NCBI RefSeq assembly: GCF_016653465.1
Contig: NZ_NHSQ01000077.1
Coordinates: forward strand, 1 to 57,068
DNA: 57,068 nucleotides
Reading direction: 5' to 3'
Source of the DNA: Thiocystis minor
Lineage (GTDB): Bacteria; Pseudomonadota; Gammaproteobacteria; Chromatiales; Chromatiaceae
Within the stretch, counting starts at the first letter, position 1. Each line of letters opens with the position of its first letter. The translations under genes were made by a program, and so were the position numbers. Of the stretch, positions 8,099 through 16,283 are shown piece after piece. The notes beneath the pieces are model-generated. The model worked only from the letters and a program-made list of their open reading frames with translations, did not search any database and had not been told where the DNA came from.

Positions 8099-9206
8099 CG
8101 GATAAACCCTTGATGAGCGAGACGGCCTGGTAGGGCAATGCTGGATCGACCTCCCAATGCACTTGTTTTTCTTGGGCCAATTGTAAGATATGAAGCGCCT
8201 CCGGTGCGTGCGGATCGCGGAGGATGAGCAACCTCGGGACGCGCCGCAGCAGGACGCGGGTTGCCTCGCCAATGCCTGGCTTGATGAGATTCTCGTCCAT
8301 GATCCCGAAGCGATCCTTGATCGCGGCGAGCCAGATCCGGGAGCGTTCGCGCGCGCGCAGCGGATCGACCGGAGTGGGGCAGGGCGCGTAATCTTCCTCC
8401 AGCAAGGCGCGGATCTCCCGCAGAAGTTCGTCGACAAACCATCGGGACAGATCTCCCGAGGCGAATTCGCGGTAAAACACGCAGCCGTGGAAGTCGTCGG
8501 GTCCGATCCCTTCGTGCAGGATCGAGCGGCTGATCAGGCCCGACATGGTTGCATTCAGGATGCTCGACGGGATCAGGTAATCCTCGTCCGTGGGCGCCAT
8601 GCCGACGCCGGCTAGATCGGTCAGGGCGAAGAGCGTGGCGTCCAGACGCATGCCCTGCGTCCTGTGAAAGAATTCGACCGACGCGGCCAGTTCGCGGGCG
8701 ATGACGCCTTTGCCGGTCCAGCCATCCACGAAGACGATACCGTCCGGCGCTCTTGCCTCGTCATTCATGATAAAGCGCAGTGCGTTTTGGTCGATGCCCC
8801 GGTCGCGAATGATCGAGAGGGAATAATGCGCCGTCGGGCGATCCAGGATGTCGGTCAGCACATGCTTGAGCGTCACGCCAACCGGGGTGCCGGCGCGCGC
8901 GAGCGAGACGAGCGTGATGTCGTTCTGTCGGCGTGCCGCGACGATGGCGGCTAGGTCAAGCAGACCTTGCGCCATGCGTCGGCGGTTCATGGCGAACGCC
9001 TGGTGGAACATATCCATGTAACGCGGCGAGGGCAGGGTCTCGGGACTCAGCATCTCGCTGTAATGCCGTTGACCGCTTTGGATCAGGCGCTCTTTCTCGG
9101 CTACTTCGATTAGTTCCATCGCGATGGGCTTGAGCAGGATGTGGACGTCCTCGGGGCGGTAGCTGCCTGAAAAACGCGCGCGCTGTTCGACTGGAGGCAT
9201 GGGCAT
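8091..9206 (-). CDS. StiP-family protein: PRTase-like domain plus Pelota-type RNA-binding domain
   Basis: 371 residues from the ATG at 9206, which has CCGGAG just upstream; a second ATG at 9200 is possible. The longer open frame runs into repeat DNA. The region about 75-260 is a phosphoribosyltransferase-like fold (LVSLARAGTPVGVTLKHVL, then PDGIVFVDGWTGKGVIAREL as a PRPP-loop equivalent). The last 75 residues (TRVLLRRVPRLLILRDPHAP onward) resemble the Pelota-type RNA-binding domain joined to it in ter operons. Some databases name the family cysteine protease StiP, a label I would not take as functional evidence. It overlaps the next gene and so is probably co-translated. Confidence 0.8.
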   Translation of the reverse strand: MPMPPVEQRARFSGSYRPEDVHILLKPIAMELIEVAEKERLIQSGQRHYSEMLSPETLPSPRYMDMFHQAFAMNRRRMAQGLLDLAAIVAARRQNDITLVSLARAGTPVGVTLKHVLTDILDRPTAHYSLSIIRDRGIDQNALRFIMNDEARAPDGIVFVDGWTGKGVIARELAASVEFFHRTQGMRLDATLFALTDLAGVGMAPTDEDYLIPSSILNATMSGLISRSILHEGIGPDDFHGCVFYREFASGDLSRWFVDELLREIRALLEEDYAPCPTPVDPLRARERSRIWLAAIKDRFGIMDENLIKPGIGEATRVLLRRVPRLLILRDPHAPEALHILQLAQEKQVHWEVDPALPYQAVSLIKGLSDA

Positions 9207-9257
9207 GGGGCTCCGGTGAGGGGTTTTTTGCAAGAGGACGAAGGTCACGAATGCCTT

Positions 9258-9335
9258 CTGGGATCGCCGAGTTGCACTCGGCGTCTCCGCTCTGGTCTGG
9301 CGGCCGGGGAGCCGAGTGCAACTCGGCGATCCCAG
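9258..9335. repeat. Perfect 25-bp inverted repeat inside the ter operon
   Basis: Left arm 9258-9282 and right arm 9311-9335 are exact reverse complements over 25 bases, with CGAGTTGCACTCGGC as the core, around a 28-base loop. Each arm also holds its own small palindrome (CGAGTTGCACTCG). It lies between the HAD and StiP genes. A degenerate copy is at 2713-2774. It may be mobile or may act as an RNA stem within the operon message. Confidence 0.95.
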
Positions 9336-9363
9336 AGGTGCCTCGTCGAGTGAGGCCGATGGC

Positions 9364-10122
9364 TTACAGCAAGGGTCGGCCGAAGGTCTCCCCAAATAAC
9401 TGCGAACCGCGTGGCGTCAGCGAATAATCGCATTCGGCCATGAAGGCGCCGTCGATGAGGCTGTCGCCGATTCCAACGGTCATCAGTTCGCCCCATTCCC
9501 CGCTCAGTTTTTCGATCAGATAGCGCACGGCGTGTTCCTTGCCGAGCGTGCGGGGCAGCACCGCGAGGTTGTTGCCGTTGCGATGCAGTCGATAGACCCT
9601 GGACCGATCCGCGACCCAGGGCTGGATCAAGGCGCGCTGCAAGAGATCCAGATCGCCGTCGCGGCCATCCCGATATTTGGCGACCAGATAAAAGGGCAGG
9701 TCGAAATCCTCGATGATCCGGACGTGGGCGGAGAGTCCCTGTCGGACGATGAAGGTATCGACATGATCGAGCAGTGCGTTCAAATCCTCCAGGTGGTTCC
9801 GAGAGGCGGTCGTCATGCGTTCCAGCCAGGGCGCGTCGGGAACGCCATCGGGGTTCAGGACGATTCCGCCATAGTCGATGATGCGCCAACTCTCGAAGGG
9901 CAGTTCCACCCGACGGAGCGAATCCAGATCCCGCGCGGTGGTGGGTATCACCGTCGTATTGGTGTCCAGCAGATGCCAAAACGCCTGCTGTTTCGCCGTC
10001 ATGAAGGAATGGGCGCTGCCGTCGCGGAGATAAGCGACTGGCCGCAGAGCCTCATCGGTCGGACATTTGGGTCGACTCTGGAAGAGGGTATCGTCCAGAT
10101 CGAGAAAAACCAGCTTGCGCAT
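9364..10122 (-). CDS. HAD-superfamily phosphatase of ter operon
   Basis: 252 residues. The haloacid-dehalogenase active site is complete: FLDLDDTLF with the nucleophile Asp8 and acid Asp10, TTARDLDSL as motif II, the lysine around LGKEHAVRYL, and GIGDSLIDGAFM as the acidic motif IV. The cap and fold resemble sucrose-phosphate-phosphatase-like HADs. Ter operons often carry such a phosphatase with ATP-grasp and phosphoribosyltransferase genes, which suggests dephosphorylation of a nucleoside-like intermediate; the substrate is unknown. The ATG at 10122 has no clear Shine-Dalgarno sequence because an 87-bp repeat begins just two bases upstream of it. Confidence 0.88.
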   Translation of the reverse strand: MRKLVFLDLDDTLFQSRPKCPTDEALRPVAYLRDGSAHSFMTAKQQAFWHLLDTNTTVIPTTARDLDSLRRVELPFESWRIIDYGGIVLNPDGVPDAPWLERMTTASRNHLEDLNALLDHVDTFIVRQGLSAHVRIIEDFDLPFYLVAKYRDGRDGDLDLLQRALIQPWVADRSRVYRLHRNGNNLAVLPRTLGKEHAVRYLIEKLSGEWGELMTVGIGDSLIDGAFMAECDYSLTPRGSQLFGETFGRPLL

Positions 10123-10123
10123 C

Positions 10124-10210
10124 TTAAACCGCGTTCGGCATGACAGGCGTTGTCATGGTCTTGGCTTGACGTCGCCACGACTCGTGCATAACGGAGTTGA
10201 CGCGGTTTAA
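10124..10210. repeat. 87-bp TTAAACCGCG-ended element, copy E1
   Basis: Exactly 87 bp, with termini TTAAACCGCG and CGCGGTTTAA. An internal hairpin CATGACA/TGTCATG lies near the left end (10138-10157). It abuts the start codon of the HAD gene (minus strand), so the usual ribosome-binding position is repeat sequence. Confidence 0.92.
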
Positions 10211-10231
10211 GAGTATGACTTTTTTATTCAT

Positions 10232-10318
10232 TTAAACCGCGTCTCGCCGATGGTTGTGAGCTGCCGCAAGTCTGGCGATGCCTGTGGGCCTTGCCTGTCA
10301 GTCTAAGACGCGGTTTAA
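10232..10318. repeat. 87-bp TTAAACCGCG-ended element, copy E2
   Basis: Exactly 87 bp, with termini TTAAACCGCGTC and GACGCGGTTTAA. It is separated from E1 by 21 AT-rich bases. Its right end contains the TAA stop codon of terB (10315-10317). The internal sequence is not obviously alignable to E1, so the shared features are the ends and the length. Confidence 0.92.
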
Positions 10319-10770
10319 GCCAGCTCGAAATCCGCCGGGTTGAGGGCGAGTTCCATGGCGATCTTGCGGGCGACGCGCTTCTCGCTATCGTCGAAATTGC
10401 CGTCGGCGGCGGCGATGGCGATGATCAGACGCATGATGAGACGAGCGGCGTCATCCTTGCCCTTCATCTTGCGAATCGCATCGTAGGCCTTGGCCTCGCC
10501 CAGATCCTTGTCGAATTCGATCTGGCTCATGGCGTTCTGGAAGGCGTCGATCAGATCCTTGCTGGCGAAGACGGACAGCGCCTCATAGTTCTCGATGAAG
10601 CGCATCATCTTCTGTTTTTCCTCGGAAGAGACCACGCCATCGGCCATGGAGATCAGCACCGAACCGCTGATGGCCGCGTTCAGAAAATCCTTGTTCTTGA
10701 ATTTCATCGCCTCGGTTTTCAGTTCGGAGGCTTTCTGTTTCAGGTTGCTGACGAAGTCTTGGAAGCTCAT
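10315..10770 (-). CDS. terB: Tellurite resistance protein TerB
   Basis: 151 residues from the ATG at 10770 (MSFQDFVSNLKQKASELKTE); eight codons upstream are open but not conserved. The TerB helical domain is complete: FLNAAISGSVLISMADGVVSSEEKQKMMRFI and RLIMRLIIAIAAADGNFDDSEKRVARKIA hold the two acidic metal-binding stretches (ADGxxxxxE, ADGxFxxxE). TerB is a cytosolic/membrane-associated protein that binds divalent metal and in E. coli contacts TerC. The length matches the E. coli family. Its stop codon lies inside the E2 repeat. It follows terA by 66 bases. Confidence 0.95.
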   Translation of the reverse strand: MSFQDFVSNLKQKASELKTEAMKFKNKDFLNAAISGSVLISMADGVVSSEEKQKMMRFIENYEALSVFASKDLIDAFQNAMSQIEFDKDLGEAKAYDAIRKMKGKDDAARLIMRLIIAIAAADGNFDDSEKRVARKIAMELALNPADFELA

Positions 10771-10836
10771 GGCGTTTGCTCTCTGTTGGATCACGATTGA
10801 CGAAAATGTTGTTCAGTGGGCAGGCGACGCTGGCGA

Positions 10837-12030
10837 TCAATCCTTCTTGCCTCTTACCCAATCCAAGCCCCAGCGATGCGTCTTGTCGACATCGAGATGG
10901 CCACGGTAGTAATCGACGAGCTTGGTGATCTTGACCGATCCGCCCTGGTTCTCGATCAGGGCGATGGCGCACATGGGCCGATCGTTGCGGCTCGAATCGA
11001 GCTGGATCTCGATTTCCGGCTGTCCGGGCGTTTTCAGGGTGATGCGCGCGTTGGCCTCGGCCCAATTGGGAGTCCCTTCGTAGATGAAAGCATAGACGAC
11101 GATGCGCTGGATCTCGTCCCAATACTGGCCGTTGATGCGTAGGTTTTCGCCCTCGGTCCGGGTGCCGGTGCGGTCGTCCGCGTCGAGGGCGATATAGGGC
11201 GGATCCCGGTAGTCGCCGAAGGTGTTTCCGAGCGCCTGGACCACGCTCTTGGAGCCGTCCTTGAGTTCGTACAGACAGCCGAGATCCAGATCGATGCTGT
11301 TGGAACGGGTGCCGCCGAAAAAGCCCTTTTTGACGGGGCCGGCGCGGGTTGTCCAGTTGAGATTGATCAGAATCTCGCCGTGGGCCGCATTGGCTTTCTT
11401 GTCGAGCGAGACCGTGTTGCCGCGCTTTTCCAGGGTGATCTTGCTCAGATTGAGCGGTGCCGTCTGGGGTTTGGGCGGAACGGGCGCCGAGACTGGCGCG
11501 GGCGCATCCTCCACGGTGCCGCCGAAATGTCCGACCAGCGCCGCCATGCCGCCGTTGAAACCCTGGCCCAGCGCGCTGGTGCGCCAGACGCCATCCTTCC
11601 GGTAGATCTCCAGCAGCATCAGCGCGCGCTCGGCGGCGAAGTCGGCCCCGCTGAAGTCGAAGCGCCCCGTCTCGCGGCCGGCGTCCATGAAACGCACATG
11701 ACCGCTGCCGATGCTGGACATGGCGCCGGCGCCGTCGAGCGCGGCGGTGATCGTCAGACGCTCGATGGTCGAAGGCAGTTTTCCAAGGTCGACGGCAAAG
11801 CCCGCCGCATCGCCCGCAGGCGTTTCCAGCCGCACGCCGCCGCAGGGCGTCGTCGGCTGATTGAAGAAGGTCATATAGCGATCGTCGGAGAGCTTGCCCT
11901 GACCATCCAGACCGAAGCAGGCGAAATCGAGAATCAGATCGGGTGCGTTCACGGCCACGCCGAGCGTGAAGCGTTGGCCGTTGGGGACCAGATCGGCGAT
12001 TTTGGCCCGTTGTCCGCGTTGTAGATTCAT
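10837..12030 (-). CDS. terA: TerA-like protein with two TerD-type domains
   Basis: 397 residues from the ATG at 12030 (MNLQRGQRAKIADL). It has two TerD-like beta domains, about 1-165 and 215-395, joined by a proline-rich linker (APAPVSAPVPPKPQTAP). Domain 1 has DLILDFACFGLD and YMTFFNQP; domain 2 has SIDLDLGCLYEL, DDRTGTRTEGE and RPMCAIALIENQGG. TerD-type domains bind calcium through paired acidic loops and are soluble or membrane-peripheral. TerA is part of the core ter set for tellurite, phage and colicin tolerance. It starts 4 bases after the terD stop. Confidence 0.9.
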   Translation of the reverse strand: MNLQRGQRAKIADLVPNGQRFTLGVAVNAPDLILDFACFGLDGQGKLSDDRYMTFFNQPTTPCGGVRLETPAGDAAGFAVDLGKLPSTIERLTITAALDGAGAMSSIGSGHVRFMDAGRETGRFDFSGADFAAERALMLLEIYRKDGVWRTSALGQGFNGGMAALVGHFGGTVEDAPAPVSAPVPPKPQTAPLNLSKITLEKRGNTVSLDKKANAAHGEILINLNWTTRAGPVKKGFFGGTRSNSIDLDLGCLYELKDGSKSVVQALGNTFGDYRDPPYIALDADDRTGTRTEGENLRINGQYWDEIQRIVVYAFIYEGTPNWAEANARITLKTPGQPEIEIQLDSSRNDRPMCAIALIENQGGSVKITKLVDYYRGHLDVDKTHRWGLDWVRGKKD

Positions 12031-12034
12031 CCGC

Positions 12035-12613
12035 TTAACCCACGTTGACGCCGTGTTGCAAGGCGAGCGCGCGGAGTCCGCCGGCATATCCCTGGCCCAC
12101 GGCCTTGAATTTCCAGTCGCCAGCGTGACGGTAGATCTCGCCGAAGATCATCGCGGTCTCGGTCGAATAATCTTCGGAGAGATCGAAACGGACCACTTCA
12201 AGATTGTTGTCGCGATTGACGACTCGGACGAAGGCGTTAGCGACTTGGCCGAAATTCTGCTTGCGGGCGTCGGCGTCGTGGATGGTGACCACAATCACCA
12301 GACGCTGAATCTCGGGCGGCACCTTCGACAGCGTCACATGCACGGATTCGTCGTCGCCTTCGCCGGCGCCGGTCAGGTTGTCGCCGGTGTGCTCGACCGA
12401 GCCTTCGGGCGAGGTTTTCTGATTGTAGAAGATGAAATAGGCGTCGCTCGGCACCTTGCCGTCTTCCTTGACCATGAAGAGACTCGCGTCGAGGTCGAAC
12501 GCCTGCCCATCGGTCGCGCGCGCGTCCCAGCCCAGGCCCACGAGGACGTTTTCGAGATTGGGCGCCTCTTTGCTCAGGTTGACGTTGCCGCCTTTGTTCA
12601 AGCTGATGGCCAT
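12035..12613 (-). CDS. terD: TerD family stress protein
   Basis: 192 residues, the standard TerD/TerE length. It starts [20 protein letters not shown], then [10 protein letters not shown], the calcium-binding [38 protein letters not shown], and the end [29 protein letters not shown]. It is very similar to the first gene of the operon (16284-16862), so the two are likely paralogues from duplication; on this evidence I cannot say which is TerD and which is TerE. It overlaps the end of the upstream phosphoribosyltransferase gene by 16 bases. Confidence 0.93.
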   Translation of the reverse strand: MAISLNKGGNVNLSKEAPNLENVLVGLGWDARATDGQAFDLDASLFMVKEDGKVPSDAYFIFYNQKTSPEGSVEHTGDNLTGAGEGDDESVHVTLSKVPPEIQRLVIVVTIHDADARKQNFGQVANAFVRVVNRDNNLEVVRFDLSEDYSTETAMIFGEIYRHAGDWKFKAVGQGYAGGLRALALQHGVNVG

Positions 12614-13764
12614 AAATCCTCCATTGAGTGCGAATAGCGAGAGGTCAGACAGTTGGATCCCAGGTGTTGCATCAAATCGTCCAGACCGTCGAGCGGGGTT
12701 TCATGACAGACAATGATGCGGGCGAAATCGTCGGGATCGACGTTATACAGATAATTCCGGATGCCTTCTCCGTAATTGTCCGCGAAAACGAGTCGGTGTC
12801 CAATGTCGGCGCCGGGCAGAATCGGCGAGCGGGTGGTTGCCTGCACCACGACCGCGAAGCCGCGCGACTCCAATTCCAGCCCGACCCGAAAGGCGAGGTG
12901 CATGAATTCCCCGGTTCCGAGGACCAGGATCGACGCGCCGGGGGCGAGTCCGACGCACAGCCGCTCAAGCTCCGACATGGGAGTCGAAATAGGTCGATCA
13001 ATGCCGAAGCGCCCAAGATCGTCGGCGATCTGACCGGGTTCGCGCCGATTGTCGCCCACGGCGGCCGGCGCGGGTTCGTGCTCCCAGTCGGCGTCCGGCT
13101 GGAAGGAAAAATCCGCGTGGAGCGCCGCTACGCAGCGCACCGGTACTCCCAACCGTTCTGAAAATTGCTCGGCGCTGCGCGCGCCACTGAAATTGGTGAT
13201 GGCCACGAAATGCACCCGTTCCAGTCGCGGATTCCGCGTTCGATAGGCCGCGACCAGATTGCACAGGGTGGAACCGGTGCTGATTTCATCGTCTACCACG
13301 ATCAGCTCGCGGGCCGTCCGGAATAACGCCTGATGACGTGCGTTTAAGGGCTCATAGAGCGTTTGATCGGGTGCGTGACAATGGGGCTCCTGAAACTCCA
13401 GGAACGGGCGCCCGGCGACGCGATACCGGGTGGAATGGAGAAAGAGCGCGTCGGCTTCGGGCCGCTGATTCAGCGCCGCCTCGAAGACGCCTTGTCCGAG
13501 ACCGGTCGCCGTCTCGGCCATCGCCATGAAGGCCCAGGGGCCTGGCCCCAAATCCAGCGCGGACGCCAGATACTCATGCACCCGACGCATCCGCGAGGGC
13601 GCGGCCGGCCAGTGTTTGCCAAGCACCTTGCTGAGAAACAGAAAGCCCCGCTTGGGGTTGTTGCGGGCGGCGAAACCGCAGAGTTCATCCAGCGGAAAGG
13701 CGGCCTCGCGCACCTGGATATCGAGCACTCCAGTGGGCAGTTCCGCCCGGTACGACTCGCTCAA
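12598..13764 (-). CDS. Phosphoribosyltransferase with TRSP-type C-terminal domain (ter operon)
   Basis: 388 residues. The PRPP-binding loop of type I phosphoribosyltransferases is plain: [14 protein letters not shown] at about 153-166. The second half (about 250-388: [35 protein letters not shown]) looks like the TRSP domain fused to such enzymes in ter operons. Together with the ATP-grasp, HAD and HpcH-like genes it forms the set proposed from comparative genomics to make a nucleoside-like metabolite. The ATG at 13764 overlaps the ATP-grasp stop as ATGA, and its end overlaps terD, so the three are translationally linked. The chemistry is inferred. Confidence 0.88.
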   Translation of the reverse strand: MSESYRAELPTGVLDIQVREAAFPLDELCGFAARNNPKRGFLFLSKVLGKHWPAAPSRMRRVHEYLASALDLGPGPWAFMAMAETATGLGQGVFEAALNQRPEADALFLHSTRYRVAGRPFLEFQEPHCHAPDQTLYEPLNARHQALFRTARELIVVDDEISTGSTLCNLVAAYRTRNPRLERVHFVAITNFSGARSAEQFSERLGVPVRCVAALHADFSFQPDADWEHEPAPAAVGDNRREPGQIADDLGRFGIDRPISTPMSELERLCVGLAPGASILVLGTGEFMHLAFRVGLELESRGFAVVVQATTRSPILPGADIGHRLVFADNYGEGIRNYLYNVDPDDFARIIVCHETPLDGLDDLMQHLGSNCLTSRYSHSMEDLWPSA

Positions 13765-14789
13765 ACGACAGCCTCGATCCGGCGGAAGTGGGCCAGTTCC
13801 AGAACGCGGACACCGCTTTCGACCCTGTGCGCTTGATCGGGAAAACCATGGGTCAGGCCATGCAGCGCCAGATAGGGGAGATTGACGCCGATCGCCCCCG
13901 CGTAGCCGATGCCGCCGGAAAAACGGGGGTTGATCTCCAGCAGGCGAAAGCCGTTCCGCCCTTCCCGAAATTGCACGTTGAACAGTCCGAGCAGCCCGAA
14001 AGCCCCGGTCATCTCGCGGATGGCTTGCGTGAGTTCAGGGATATCGACGATCTCCTGGCCGTAGCCGCCGGCCTTCGATTTTCGCCGCTGGACGGCGGCG
14101 ATGAGCCGCTGGCCATCGCCGACGCAATCGACGCTATATTCATATCCTTCGAGGAATTCCATCAGCAGCAGGGTTTCAAAGGTCTCCGACTCACTCAGGA
14201 GCCGCCGCAGGCCATCGTGATGAATCGAATAGAGCGCGTTTTGCAGCAGGATTTCCAGGCCGCCGCGCTGTTCATCGATGACGCGAAAACCGGCGCCGTT
14301 GACGCCCTCGGCGGGTTTGACGCACAGCACCTCGTGGGAGGCGCGCAGTCGCTCATAGGCCGTCTCGAATTCGTCGGCGGTGCGGAATTCCAGGAAATCG
14401 GGCGGGGGAATGGAAAAGCGCCTCGCCTCTGTATAGAAGCGCGCCTTATCCATCAGTGTCGTTAGATGGTCCGCCGACGCTGGCGCCAGGACTCGCACGC
14501 CTTGTTCGGCAAAGCGCTCCTGGTACGCGGCCAGCAATTGAACGCCCTTGCCCGGCCAGAGGAGATCGATTCGCCGTTCCCGACAGAAGTCGAGACAGAA
14601 ATCGAGATAGGCATCGCCGACTGTGCCGGTCGGTTCCAGTGCGAATTCATGCGCCGACAGAAAGCCGGGGAACTCCTTCTGGGTGTGCGAACAGACCAGA
14701 TGGAATTCGCCGGCCTCGTCACCCTGACGGATGAGGTCGAAAACGGCACGGACATTGGAGAAGGTTCGGTTGAACCAGACGCGGGTCAT
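13761..14789 (-). CDS. ATP-grasp family enzyme of ter operon
   Basis: 342 residues. The ATP-grasp fold is recognisable by VLCVKPAEGVNGAGFRV (the grasp lysine and glycine loop, about 152-168), LLLMEFLEGYEYSVDCV (about 206-222) and the metal-ligand end FRLLEINPRFSGGIGYA (about 283-299, Glu and Asn bind Mg-ATP). These enzymes join a carboxylate to an amine through an acyl phosphate. The N-terminal part resembles carbamoyl-phosphate-synthase-like ATP-grasp ligases. It is coupled by a 4-base overlap to the phosphoribosyltransferase downstream. The substrate is unknown. Confidence 0.88.
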   Translation of the reverse strand: MTRVWFNRTFSNVRAVFDLIRQGDEAGEFHLVCSHTQKEFPGFLSAHEFALEPTGTVGDAYLDFCLDFCRERRIDLLWPGKGVQLLAAYQERFAEQGVRVLAPASADHLTTLMDKARFYTEARRFSIPPPDFLEFRTADEFETAYERLRASHEVLCVKPAEGVNGAGFRVIDEQRGGLEILLQNALYSIHHDGLRRLLSESETFETLLLMEFLEGYEYSVDCVGDGQRLIAAVQRRKSKAGGYGQEIVDIPELTQAIREMTGAFGLLGLFNVQFREGRNGFRLLEINPRFSGGIGYAGAIGVNLPYLALHGLTHGFPDQAHRVESGVRVLELAHFRRIEAVV

Positions 14790-14808
14790 GGTGCCGTCGC
14801 TCTCGGGG

Positions 14809-15405
14809 TTACAGATGCGGCTTGATCTGCGGCAGCAGTTGTTCCGCCGTCCGGCCTTGCCCGACCTCGCCGATGGCGTGCATCTTCCATTCGCCGCCGT
14901 GACGGTAAAGCTTCGCCATGATCATGGCCGAATGACTGCCCTGACAGCTCAGGTCGTAGCGCGCGATCTCGCTGTTATTGCTGCCGTTGATGATGCGGCA
15001 GTAGGCATTTTCGACCTTGGAGAAATCCTGGCCGGTGAAGTTGTTGACGGTAAAGACCAGGCTTTTCACGTTGGCCGGAACCGCCGCGAGATCGACCTTG
15101 ATCTGTTCGTCGTCGCCTTCGCCCTCGCCGGTGCGATTGTCGCCGGTATGCTCGATGCTGCGGTCCTGACTGCGCAGTTGACGGAACCACACGGTATCGA
15201 CCAGATTTCCCGGCTCGTCGAAGAGCAGGCAGGAGGCGTCGAGATCGATGCTCTCGCCGCCGCCACCGCCGAAGAGTCCGCCCAACATGCCGCCGCTCTT
15301 GCCCTTCGCGGCATCCCAACCGAGACCCATGACGATGCGGGTCAAGCCGCCGCCGGCTTCTTTCTCCAGCGAGATTTTCTGACCTTTCTGCAGGCTGATA
15401 CCCAT
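14809..15405 (-). CDS. TerD family protein, TerZ-like
   Basis: 198 residues. The TerD fold is clear: MGISLQKGQKISLEKE, IVMGLGWDAA, the calcium loop SIDLDASCLLFD, RSIEHTGDNRTGEGEGDDEQ, VFTVNNFTGQDFSKVENAYCRI and MIMAKLYRHGGEWKMHAIGE. Compared with the two other TerD proteins it has a glycine-rich insert (GGMLGGLFGGGGGES, about residues 38-52) and a polar C terminus. These features and the FSKVENAYCRI wording point to the TerZ branch. It lies 19 bases upstream of the ATP-grasp gene and is separated from the AIM24 gene by an 87-bp repeat. Confidence 0.88.
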   Translation of the reverse strand: MGISLQKGQKISLEKEAGGGLTRIVMGLGWDAAKGKSGGMLGGLFGGGGGESIDLDASCLLFDEPGNLVDTVWFRQLRSQDRSIEHTGDNRTGEGEGDDEQIKVDLAAVPANVKSLVFTVNNFTGQDFSKVENAYCRIINGSNNSEIARYDLSCQGSHSAMIMAKLYRHGGEWKMHAIGEVGQGRTAEQLLPQIKPHL

Positions 15406-15443
15406 CTCAAGATTCCTCGATGTGAAATTGATTGATTAATCGC

Positions 15444-15530
15444 TTAAACCGCGCCCGCTCCGACAGTGAAAGAGGCTGCCGAGGTTGTTTCAATCCAAAA
15501 GCATCGCCGACCGCGCCGGGCGCGGTTTAA
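15444..15530. repeat. 87-bp TTAAACCGCG-ended element, copy E3
   Basis: Exactly 87 bp, with ends TTAAACCGCGCCC and GGGCGCGGTTTAA (13-base perfect inverted repeat). It holds the TAA stop of the AIM24-like gene (15527-15529). Its interior aligns with E4 at 44825: CTCCGACAG near the left and CAATCCAAAA then CATCGCC, ACCGC near the right. Confidence 0.95.
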
Positions 15531-16210
15531 TGGGCCTGCGGTTGGAATAATCCGCGGTTGCGCGAGCAGATCACGACCTTGCCCTGGCCCCGAAAGCGGA
15601 GCACCAGACCCTCGCCGGAGGTCACCGAATTGACGATGTTCCCGAAGAACCCGCCCCCGGTCTGCGGCATGCCGACCTCGTACTGCAGATTGGACGACCA
15701 GGCGACCGCATGGTTGTTGTCGATCACGGTTTCGCGATCGGGCGCGATGTCGAGCGTGAAGATCGAGCCGAACCCGGACACCGCCAGTTTGCCACGCCCC
15801 GTCGCCTCCATGATGACGAATCCGCCGGTGCCGCCGAACAGCCCGCCGCCGACAGTGTTCATGCGCGCGCGCACCTCGACGGAGGAGTCTGCCGCCACGA
15901 AACTGCCATCCGACAGCGTGTAGGCATTGCCCGGCCCGACATCGAGCAGTTCGATGGAGCCTGGAAGGGTGGGCGACAGCAGACAGTCGCCATCGCCGCT
16001 CACGGCCTCGATTTCCTGCTGAAACAGCGATTCGTCGGTGGCCATGCGCCGCAGCAGGGCACGCCCCAGACCGCCCCGCAGTTGGCCCTTGACCTGAAGC
16101 GCCGCCTCCATCATGACCATGGCGCCCGATTCGCAGAAGATTTTTTCGCCCTTTTGCAGACTGACATGCAGGAAGGGATCAATCTCCCCGGTGACGGTGA
16201 ACGTGGGCAT
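15527..16210 (-). CDS. AIM24 / TIGR00266 family protein
   Basis: 227 residues. It matches the AIM24-like beta-helical family (TIGR00266): FLHVSLQKGEKIFCESGAMVMME at the start, then GGLGRALLRRMATDESLFQQEI, PTLPGSIELLDV, the glycine repeat GGGLFGGTGGFVIMEATGRGK, and IDNNHAVAWSSNLQYEV. Members are cytosolic, often sit in ter operons, and are thought to be scaffolding or envelope-stress proteins; mitochondrial Aim24 shares the fold. The function here is unknown. Its stop codon lies in an 87-bp repeat. A GC-rich hairpin lies just upstream of its ATG. Confidence 0.87.
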   Translation of the reverse strand: MPTFTVTGEIDPFLHVSLQKGEKIFCESGAMVMMEAALQVKGQLRGGLGRALLRRMATDESLFQQEIEAVSGDGDCLLSPTLPGSIELLDVGPGNAYTLSDGSFVAADSSVEVRARMNTVGGGLFGGTGGFVIMEATGRGKLAVSGFGSIFTLDIAPDRETVIDNNHAVAWSSNLQYEVGMPQTGGGFFGNIVNSVTSGEGLVLRFRGQGKVVICSRNRGLFQPQAH

Positions 16211-16252
16211 TGGCTGAGTCCTCCCGGCAAGGTATCAGGGATAAAGCACCAG

Positions 16253-16276
16253 CGGGGGCGGGTTTGAAACCCGCCC
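16253..16276. repeat. GGCGGGTTTGAAACCCGCC hairpin, copy 1
   Basis: A near-perfect palindrome, GGGGCGGGTTTGAAACCCGC then CCC, in the 73-base gap between the first terD gene and the AIM24 gene. The same palindrome occurs at 56759-56788 beside the group II intron. Within the operon it would form a stable stem without a T tract, so processing or stabilising of the message is more likely than termination. Confidence 0.8.
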
Positions 16277-16283
16277 CAGACGG

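Noticed and set aside
8091-9206. Calling the StiP-family protein a cysteine protease
   Set aside because: The visible folds are PRTase-like and Pelota-like, and no Cys-His protease motif is apparent.
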